From positions 1 to 23,102 of the IMG/VR virus record IMGVR_UViG_3300021378_000174: DNA of 23,102 nucleotides; one strand, given 5' to 3'. Positions within the stretch are counted from its first letter, which is position 1. Each line of letters begins with the position of its first letter. Below the pieces are notes generated by a model that saw nothing but the letters and a program-made list of their open reading frames with translations, had not been told where the DNA came from and searched no databases. Origin of the DNA: a virus. Below, piece by piece: positions 16,180 through 21,649 of this stretch. Both the position numbers and the translations under genes were made by a program.

Positions 16180-17030
16180 TAGTTAGTCCTCACTCGTACG
16201 ATAATTACACCAGAGCCGCCGAGTTTTCCTGTAGAAGTAGCACCACCGCCACCACCACCTGTGTTTGCTGTTCCATTGGCGTTGCCTGCTCCACCACCAC
16301 CAGCACCGCCAGCGCCATTAGATCCAGCCGAGTAACCCTTAGAGCCACCACCACCACCAGCGTAAGTTACTGCCGAACCAGTAATGCTCGAACTAATGCC
16401 AGCAGCACCAGCGCCACCATTACTTCCTGATCCAGCAGAACCCTTTGCGCTCGCGCCACCTCCGCCACCGCCACCAGCATTGATATCAGCCTGTGTCGAA
16501 CCAGTTCCACCAGAGTACCCGCGTTGATTGCCGCCATTGACGATCAACGGCTGGAGAGTTTGCCCTGCATAAGATCCACCAGAACTGCCACCCATACTGC
16601 CGCCAACACGCGGTCCTGAGTTGGTTCCACCACCACGACCACCACCATACTCAGAAAGACTTAACAATCCTGACGGACTACCCTCAGACATCGCGCTTCC
16701 ACCAGCGCCAATAGTAACAGCTATGCTTCCTTCGGGCAAATAAACATCGCTGTATTCCCAAATTGAGCCAGCACCGCCACCACCACCATTCTGGAACGAA
16801 CTACTTGGACTGCTGTTAGTTCCACCACCACCACCACCAGCGATAATTAATATATCTGCAATACCAGCAGCAGTTACGGTAAGGGTTTCTGTGCTAAGAA
16901 AAGAAACGTATTTGTAGTTCACACCTCCGTCTGTGTAAGTGCCAGTCGGTGTATTAGAAAAGTCAGCACTAGAAATAAAATTAGTATTAGTATTAGGTAA
17001 ACCTGCTTGACTAAAAGATTGTATAGCCAT
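16179..17030 (-). CDS. Glycine-rich tail-fibre adhesin
   Basis: A 283-residue adhesin of the same type: N-terminal tag MAIQSFSQAGLPNTNTNFIS, beta module TYTDGGVNYKYVSFLSTETL followed by IADILIIAGGGGGG, GSIAVTIGAGGS, glycine-rich loops, SSITGSAVTYAGGGGGS, TANTGGGGGG and a closing strand GGSGVIIVRVRTN. It starts only 3 nt after the stop of the 110-residue protein and has no clear ribosome site, so translation probably depends on coupling. Its own stop overlaps the ATG of the 551-residue tandem adhesin. The three genes form one unit: small beta protein, single module, double module. Confidence 0.85.
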   Translation of the reverse strand: MAIQSFSQAGLPNTNTNFISSADFSNTPTGTYTDGGVNYKYVSFLSTETLTVTAAGIADILIIAGGGGGGTNSSPSSSFQNGGGGGAGSIWEYSDVYLPEGSIAVTIGAGGSAMSEGSPSGLLSLSEYGGGRGGGTNSGPRVGGSMGGSSGGSYAGQTLQPLIVNGGNQRGYSGGTGSTQADINAGGGGGGGASAKGSAGSGSNGGAGAAGISSSITGSAVTYAGGGGGSKGYSAGSNGAGGAGGGGAGNANGTANTGGGGGGATSTGKLGGSGVIIVRVRTN

Positions 17031-17033
17031 TTT

Positions 17034-17366
17034 TTATGAAATCTCCGAAAGAAATGCAGTAAAGTTACAAGTATCAGCAGACGAAGACACGCGCACAAAC
17101 TTCGCGGCATCCAACGTCACACCAAGGGTTAAAGCAACCGTGTCATTACCAGCAATAGCAGCGTCATAGACGAGCCACTCGCTAGCACTGGGTTCTCCTT
17201 CAGTTGTATCCAGTCCAATTCTTACTGTAACAGCAGAAGAAGATTGGTTTGTTATAACCAAACTTGAAATTACCGCTTGAGTTGCGGCAGGTGTTGTATA
17301 TAAAGTTGCATAAGTTCCTGTGCTTGCAGTACCCTGAGTTTGTGAATATTTATAGTTCGTTGCCAT
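17034..17366 (-). CDS. Small beta-rich structural protein
   Basis: A 110-residue protein, MATNYKYSQTQGTASTGTYA, then strands QAVISSLVITNQSSSAVTVR, ASEWLVYDAAIAGNDTVALT and KFVRVSSSADTCNFTAFLSE. The pattern is a compact beta-sandwich as found in short phage fibre-associated proteins, and it resembles the 116-residue protein at 21276-21626 (both have a strand ending in Asn-x-Ser-Ser-Ala-x-x-Val). I assign no precise function. The start has GGGAGGAAT upstream, and the predicted transcript begins at GGAGGAATAAA. It leads a unit with two glycine-rich adhesins, so it may be an adaptor for them. Confidence 0.75.
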   Translation of the reverse strand: MATNYKYSQTQGTASTGTYATLYTTPAATQAVISSLVITNQSSSAVTVRIGLDTTEGEPSASEWLVYDAAIAGNDTVALTLGVTLDAAKFVRVSSSADTCNFTAFLSEIS

Positions 17367-17383
17367 TTTATTCCTCCCTATAA

Positions 17384-17392
17384 ATTATATCA
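17384..17392 (-). promoter_or_regulatory. Extended -10 promoter (TGATATAAT)
   Basis: Minus-strand TGATATAAT. A start about 7 nt downstream of the hexamer gives a transcript beginning GGAGGAATAAA then ATG, an 11-nt leader starting with a strong ribosome site. Confidence 0.65.
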
Positions 17393-17409
17393 TATATAGC
17401 AAAAAATCT

Positions 17410-18387
17410 TTATAAGTAAATTTTTAAACTTCCAAGGTAGGCAGTTCCGTTATTTGATGAAAGCGGCGACTCTTCATAATCTACCATTGCTTGAAGAGCA
17501 CCAGATCCATAGCTTATATCTAATCCGCCCAAATAACTTGAATAATCCCAAGTATACCAAAAAACATACCTGCCTCCAGCGTAGTCTAGAGTTTGACTAA
17601 CATAATCATATCCATCAACGTCATCGATAATATCTCCAAATGGTACATTATAATTTGTCTCTGTTATCCATAATTTAGATGGTGCTCCATATGCTGTAAT
17701 TGCATCTAAAACATCTCCAAGATATTCATTCCACTTTTCAGGACCTGTACCGTTTTCTGGATAAATATGGCAAGTTACTCTATCTACGGGCCAGCCTTTG
17801 TCTTGTAGTGCTGACCACCATAGTCCACCTCTTGTCATGCCCCCGCTTGATGTCCTTGGAAGAACTGAAGCAGCTAGAACAAGTGCATCTGAATCAATAC
17901 TCTTTATAGTGTTATAGGCTCTCTGAGTCATTCTTGCAAGAGCCTCTCTCATTGTAGAATCCCAAGGATATAAAAAATCTGCGAGCTGAGGTTCATTCCA
18001 AATTTCATATGCCTTTATTTTTCCTTTATATCTTGTTGCAAGCTCCCATATAAATTTATTCCATTCATCATACCCATTAGAATATGTAGTTCCATATCCA
18101 TCTATGCCACCAGAAGAAGATGGTAGAGAGTTTGAACCTACACCTATCCACTCTGCAGCATTTTCCTGATCTGGATCTCTAGCTATCCATTGTGGACATC
18201 CACCTATTGTAAAAACTATATTCTTTCCTACATAAACTTCATCAATCAAATAATCAAGCCTTGTCCAATCATATACATCTACTCCTAAGTGTATCTGTCT
18301 CCAATATGTTTGATTGTCCCAAAATCTTATCCAAGATATTTGAGATGGTACTGAAAAATTGTCCTCATTAAAATGCATTCCGATCAT
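17410..18387 (-). CDS. Clan GH-A (GH39-like) glycoside hydrolase
   Basis: A 325-residue TIM-barrel glycosidase. Diagnostic motifs are KAYEIWNEPQ with acid/base Glu132 preceded by Asn131, and KLWITETNYN with nucleophile Glu243, the Asn-Glu plus Glu arrangement of clan GH-A retaining enzymes. Supporting elements are an early WIRFWDNQTYW strand, VFTIGGCPQWIA (residues 58-69) and VTCHIYPENG (205-212), a His at a position often conserved in this clan. The general pattern is closest, by eye, to GH39 and its relatives; the exact family and substrate are not determined. There is no signal peptide or lytic-transglycosylase feature. It starts 2 nt after the stop of the MAHFAKID gene and ends the five-gene unit begun at 20301, so it is probably a virion-associated depolymerase acting on host capsule or surface polysaccharide. 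Confidence 0.85.
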   Translation of the reverse strand: MIGMHFNEDNFSVPSQISWIRFWDNQTYWRQIHLGVDVYDWTRLDYLIDEVYVGKNIVFTIGGCPQWIARDPDQENAAEWIGVGSNSLPSSSGGIDGYGTTYSNGYDEWNKFIWELATRYKGKIKAYEIWNEPQLADFLYPWDSTMREALARMTQRAYNTIKSIDSDALVLAASVLPRTSSGGMTRGGLWWSALQDKGWPVDRVTCHIYPENGTGPEKWNEYLGDVLDAITAYGAPSKLWITETNYNVPFGDIIDDVDGYDYVSQTLDYAGGRYVFWYTWDYSSYLGGLDISYGSGALQAMVDYEESPLSSNNGTAYLGSLKIYL

Positions 18388-18389
18388 TG

Positions 18390-18743
18390 CTATACATCCT
18401 CTAATGGATATGGTGGTGGATTATCTATTCCTTCAGCCCATTTATTTTTGGGTGGTATCCATCTCATAAGTTCTTCATTCCAAAAACACTCTTCATGTGG
18501 TTTTTCTTCATTATAGAAACAATCTCTCGTTTTATCCCATATAGATCCAATTGATGCTACATTTTTCCTAAAATTATTATTATATGAAGTTTGAATCCAT
18601 TTTCCAACAAATCCATTATCATTTAAATATTTCTCGCCTATTGAATCTGCATCTGGATAATCTTTTCCATCTAAAAATTCATTATCTACTACAATCACAT
18701 CAATAACTTTGTTATTTTTATCTATTTTAGCAAAATGTGCCAT
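18390..18743 (-). CDS. Small MAH-AKI family phage protein (paralogue 2)
   Basis: A 117-residue protein, MAHFAKIDKNNKVIDVIVVD, then GFVGKWIQTSYNNNFRKNVA, SIGSIWDKTRDCFYNEEKPH and a longer tail with WIPPKNKWAEGIDNPPPYPL. It belongs to the same family as the 86-residue protein at 14226-14486 but is longer, and matches the full-length form I know from cyanophages more closely. The ATG overlaps the stop of the upstream glycine-rich adhesin (TAATG), and the glycosidase gene starts 2 nt after its stop. Function is unknown; repeated placement after a glycine-rich adhesin suggests an accessory role in adhesin assembly or in the fibre. Confidence 0.82.
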   Translation of the reverse strand: MAHFAKIDKNNKVIDVIVVDNEFLDGKDYPDADSIGEKYLNDNGFVGKWIQTSYNNNFRKNVASIGSIWDKTRDCFYNEEKPHEECFWNEELMRWIPPKNKWAEGIDNPPPYPLEDV

Positions 18744-19471
18744 TAGACCTTCACCCTTATTAATACTATTCCACTATTTCCACTTGTACCGTTATTCCCA
18801 CCATTTCCAGTATTTGCTGTCATTGGCTTTCCAGCATTTCCTCCACAACCAAGCTCTCCTGGTGAACCCCATTGAGATCCTGGATTATATCCTACACCAT
18901 TTCCATCTCCAGCTACTCCTCCAGCAGCACCATTTCTACTATCACAATTACCTCCACGCATTTGTGCGCCGATTCTTCCTTGATAATACATACCTGAAGA
19001 TGGAGCTCCTATACCAGAATTTGAGTATGATGAACCACAAGCACCTCCACCACACATTCTATCCCTATACTGAGCTCCAGGAGCTCCACCAACCGATGCT
19101 ATTCCATAAAACTCAGAAGTTCCTGCTGGATGGGACATAGATAAATAGGTTGCTGTTCCTGTTCCAACCCTAATAGGCCAAGTACCTTCTGGGATATACA
19201 AACTTGTCCTTTCCACTTGACCCCCGCCACCTCCAGCACCTCCAGCACCATCTACAACGTTTCCAGCTCCCCCACCACCTTGAACTAAAGCATCTAGGAC
19301 TCCGCCCGATGATATTGTAACCGATCCTGCTCCAGTAAATTTATACACAACATAGCTATCTGAACCTATAGTTACATTTGTGGTTGATGATGCAGTACTT
19401 GATGAAATTATAGCAGGCTGATCTGCGCCGCCAATTCTAATTTCTCCCAAATATAACTTTGTGCTGGTCAT
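18743..19471 (-). CDS. Cysteine-containing glycine-rich adhesin
   Basis: A 242-residue adhesin with the same plan as its paralogues: N-terminal TSTKLYLGEIRIGG, beta module (SDSYVVYKFTGAGSVTISSG, VLDALVQGGGGAG), IPEGTWPIRVGTG, loops, TANTGNGGNNG and closing GNSGIVLIRVKV. It is less glycine-dense than the others and has four cysteines (RMCGGGACGS, GGNCDS, ELGCGG), which the other modules mostly lack; disulphides or a metal site are possible but unproven. The ATG overlaps the upstream stop (TAATG), so it is translated with the 276-residue fibre protein. Confidence 0.83.
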   Translation of the reverse strand: MTSTKLYLGEIRIGGADQPAIISSSTASSTTNVTIGSDSYVVYKFTGAGSVTISSGGVLDALVQGGGGAGNVVDGAGGAGGGGGQVERTSLYIPEGTWPIRVGTGTATYLSMSHPAGTSEFYGIASVGGAPGAQYRDRMCGGGACGSSYSNSGIGAPSSGMYYQGRIGAQMRGGNCDSRNGAAGGVAGDGNGVGYNPGSQWGSPGELGCGGNAGKPMTANTGNGGNNGTSGNSGIVLIRVKV

Positions 19472-20301
19472 TATGGTGTCACCACATATAAGGTAGCAGG
19501 ATCTTTGGTTACAATTGCATCATATTCTGCCTGAGTTAAAGCAATAATACTAGAAACTCCGTCTCCAGTTACTTTTTCAGAAAGGAATGATGATATTGTT
19601 GATACCCAATTACTTCCAGTATATACGAATGTTTCAAGGGTATCGCTGTCTACCCATAGATTTCCTGTTGCTGGGTTGGTTGGGGCATCTGATGAATAGG
19701 ACGATCCTCCCAAAATTTCATGACCATCATAATAAAATTTACCATCCTTGTTTACCCAAGATAGGGCAGTTCCTGATGAATTCTGCCATTCTTGAATATT
19801 TGCTGTCTGAGATGATTGAGATCTTACTGTTATGCCTTTGTGTAATGCATTTCCTAAAACTATATTTAAACCAGTAGTCGTTGCTTGGGTTATTGATCCA
19901 AGAGTTAGGTATCCAGCTAAATTCATGTTTCCCGCTATTCCAATTCCACCAACACTTACAGATGAAGAATTTTGCCATTGCTGCAATGGAGCAGTTTGAG
20001 ATGATATAGCCCTTATTGTAATAGGTATTGTTGTTGTTGATTGTCCAGTAAGTATGTTTGGGGTTAAGGTTTGAGAAATAAGTTCTACATAAGATCCACT
20101 TAATCCAGAAAGCTGAGATTCAGCAGTGGACAACCTTGTGTCAATTCCTCTAAAATTTCCCTCAATACTATCATCTGGAATTTCTTCAGTAGACCAATCA
20201 TCTACTCCATAATGATAGACTTTTAAAGCTTCAACGATTGTTGCATCGTCTGATAATGTCGGTATACGACTTTTATATTGAAATCCTACTGGTTGAGACA
20301 T
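19471..20301 (-). CDS. Tail-fibre protein with internal repeat
   Basis: A 276-residue fibre protein. Residues about 90-125 and 150-185 carry a repeated segment: TIRAISSQTAPLQQWQNSSS and TVRSQSSQTANIQEWQNSSG. It continues with VNKDGKFYYDGHEILGG, the common fibre motif DAPTNPATGNLWVDSDTLET, and a C-terminal LTQAEYDAIVTKDPATLYVV, a short ending found on many phage fibre proteins. The N-terminus (YKSRIPTLSDDATIVEALKV) may dock to the tail. It has its own promoter and an AGGTGA ribosome site and leads a coupled unit: fibre, glycine-rich adhesin, MAHFAKID protein, glycosidase. Confidence 0.84.
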   Translation of the reverse strand: MSQPVGFQYKSRIPTLSDDATIVEALKVYHYGVDDWSTEEIPDDSIEGNFRGIDTRLSTAESQLSGLSGSYVELISQTLTPNILTGQSTTTIPITIRAISSQTAPLQQWQNSSSVSVGGIGIAGNMNLAGYLTLGSITQATTTGLNIVLGNALHKGITVRSQSSQTANIQEWQNSSGTALSWVNKDGKFYYDGHEILGGSSYSSDAPTNPATGNLWVDSDTLETFVYTGSNWVSTISSFLSEKVTGDGVSSIIALTQAEYDAIVTKDPATLYVVTP

Positions 20302-20317
20302 ATAATCACCTACTAGA

Positions 20318-20326
20318 ATTATACCA
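20318..20326 (-). promoter_or_regulatory. Extended -10 promoter (TGGTATAAT)
   Basis: Minus-strand TGGTATAAT. The TAA inside the hexamer is also the stop codon of the upstream gene. The predicted transcript begins AGGTGATTAT then ATG, a 10-nt leader that starts with the ribosome site. Confidence 0.65.
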
Positions 20327-20909
20327 CTGTGATAAGAGTAGCAATATCAATTGCTTCTGAATCTAACGCTGTCCAGCTACCGCCAGAATATTTAATTCCT
20401 TCAATGGCTATTAATAAATTTGATCCTGAAACAGTTTGAGAGTTTATTGTCAGAACAATTGGGTCTGATCCTATTGGAGTTAAATTAACTACATAAGAAT
20501 ATGGACCAGAAACTACCACCCCTAAAGGAATAATATCTGATGTAGGTATACTCATTGTGGCTGTTCCTGCCGTAAAAATTTCTTCAACATTCCTGCTATA
20601 TATTGGAGGAGACAATCTAAGCACTTGATCCCAGTTATCTCCAGAAATCTTTGGATTATAAATATAAAGCCATCCGTAGTTTGCTCCTGCGGCTGTATTT
20701 ATATATACATCTCCATCTACGGGGACAACAACATCTCCAAATACGTTTTCTGATACCGTAACATCATTTGGATTACCAGAACCTGCATAAAACGTTGCCC
20801 CTCTTTGGCCCTGTGGACCAAAATCAACACCAACATCGATTACTGATGGCGGTGCAAAGACAACTATGTCATCAGAATTAACTACAACATCAAAAACGTT
20901 TGCTGTCAT
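20319..20909 (-). CDS. Fibre-like protein with a collagen-type motif
   Basis: A 196-residue beta-rich protein. Residues about 30-40 contain GPQGQRG, a minimal Gly-X-Y collagen-like stretch often seen in phage fibre proteins just before a module like GSGNPND, which occurs here. Then come VDGDVYINTAAGANYGWLYI and YNPKISGDNWDQVLRL, followed by strands. The ATG overlaps the stop of the preceding 117-residue gene (ATGA), so they are co-translated. A baseplate or fibre role is inferred from these motifs; no enzymatic feature is visible. Confidence 0.78.
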   Translation of the reverse strand: MTANVFDVVVNSDDIVVFAPPSVIDVGVDFGPQGQRGATFYAGSGNPNDVTVSENVFGDVVVPVDGDVYINTAAGANYGWLYIYNPKISGDNWDQVLRLSPPIYSRNVEEIFTAGTATMSIPTSDIIPLGVVVSGPYSYVVNLTPIGSDPIVLTINSQTVSGSNLLIAIEGIKYSGGSWTALDSEAIDIATLITVV

Positions 20910-21259
20910 GGTGTAGTGATATCTCCTGTAACGGATATCGTTCCTGTTAGAAGTGTATAAACTATATTAGCATTTTCTTTATCTTGAATAGAAACATCAT
21001 AGTAGTAAGTTGTTCCTGGAGTTAAGGAGTTTCCAACATCTGGTCTTATTTCACAGGTAACTGAATTGTCTCCAATTGCCGTACTTCCTTCTTGAGTGCT
21101 ACCAGATGAACCATTTCTAGAAGTTGAAATTCTAAAATAAGCGTCATACGTTGTATCATCTACTGGGTAAATATCTCCTGCAGTAGTTTTTGGACGGATT
21201 ACAAATTGATAAAGATCACCTTTGTAATATCTAATATTATAATTTCCTGGAAATGACAT
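20906..21259 (-). CDS. Small Ig-like/BppU-N-like structural protein
   Basis: A 117-residue protein: YNIRYYKGDLYQFVIRPKTT, then DDTTYDAYFRIST, NSVTCEIRPDVGNSLTPGTT and YYYDVSIQDKENANIVYTLL, ending GTISVTG. The order (GD-x-x-x-F strand, T-Y-x-A-x-x-R-I strand, L-T-P-G-x-x-Y-Y-Y-D-V strand) resembles the N-terminal Ig-like domain of baseplate upper proteins such as BppU. That is a pattern match, not a confirmed homology. It has a leaderless promoter and is coupled by ATGA to the collagen-motif protein. Confidence 0.76.
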   Translation of the reverse strand: MSFPGNYNIRYYKGDLYQFVIRPKTTAGDIYPVDDTTYDAYFRISTSRNGSSGSTQEGSTAIGDNSVTCEIRPDVGNSLTPGTTYYYDVSIQDKENANIVYTLLTGTISVTGDITTP

Positions 21260-21265
21260 ATCTTT

Positions 21266-21274
21266 ATTATATCA
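21266..21274 (-). promoter_or_regulatory. Extended -10 promoter (TGATATAAT), leaderless spacing
   Basis: Minus-strand TGATATAAT ends 6 nt before the ATG at 21259; the predicted first base is the A of ATG. It begins 2 nt after the stop codon of the upstream gene. Confidence 0.65.
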
Positions 21275-21275
21275 T

Positions 21276-21626
21276 CTAGGAAACTCTATTAACATATCCA
21301 GCAATGTTTATAACATCTGCTGTACCAGCAAAAGCTCTAACAACAAGGCTGTTTTGAAGTATCAATCCTGGAGATATTAATATTAATCCAGACTCTCCTG
21401 AAATCGTTATTTCTATGTTGTCAGTATTTGCAGTAGTTCCTCCATACTCCATAGTTAGCTTTACTGAAGATGCTGAAGAATTCGTGGCATATATCCACAA
21501 TTCATCTATTGATGATGTTCCAGATACTGCTGTATGAATTATTGTTCCAGGGGTGGATGTTGCAGAAACCGCAATCATCTTACCGTTGGTAGATCCTGAA
21601 AGAGGTAGTTTTGAAAAAGTAGCCAT
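21276..21626 (-). CDS. Small beta-rich structural protein
   Basis: A 116-residue protein: MATFSKLPLSGSTNGKMIAV, then strands GTIIHTAVSGTSSIDELWIY, SSASSVKLTMEYGGTTANTD, NIEITISGESGLILISPGLI and SLVVRAFAGTADVINIAGYV. It is a compact beta sandwich, similar in length and pattern to the 110-residue protein at 17034-17366 and perhaps its distant paralogue. No enzymatic motif is seen. It is transcribed as a single-gene unit from a leaderless promoter and follows the lectin-glycine-rich protein gene. Confidence 0.72.
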   Translation of the reverse strand: MATFSKLPLSGSTNGKMIAVSATSTPGTIIHTAVSGTSSIDELWIYATNSSASSVKLTMEYGGTTANTDNIEITISGESGLILISPGLILQNSLVVRAFAGTADVINIAGYVNRVS

Positions 21627-21632
21627 AACAAA

Positions 21633-21641
21633 ATTATACCA
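21633..21641 (-). promoter_or_regulatory. Extended -10 promoter (TGGTATAAT), leaderless spacing
   Basis: Minus-strand TGGTATAAT ends 6 nt before the ATG at 21626; no ribosome site is present. Confidence 0.65.
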
Positions 21642-21649
21642 TTAAATGA

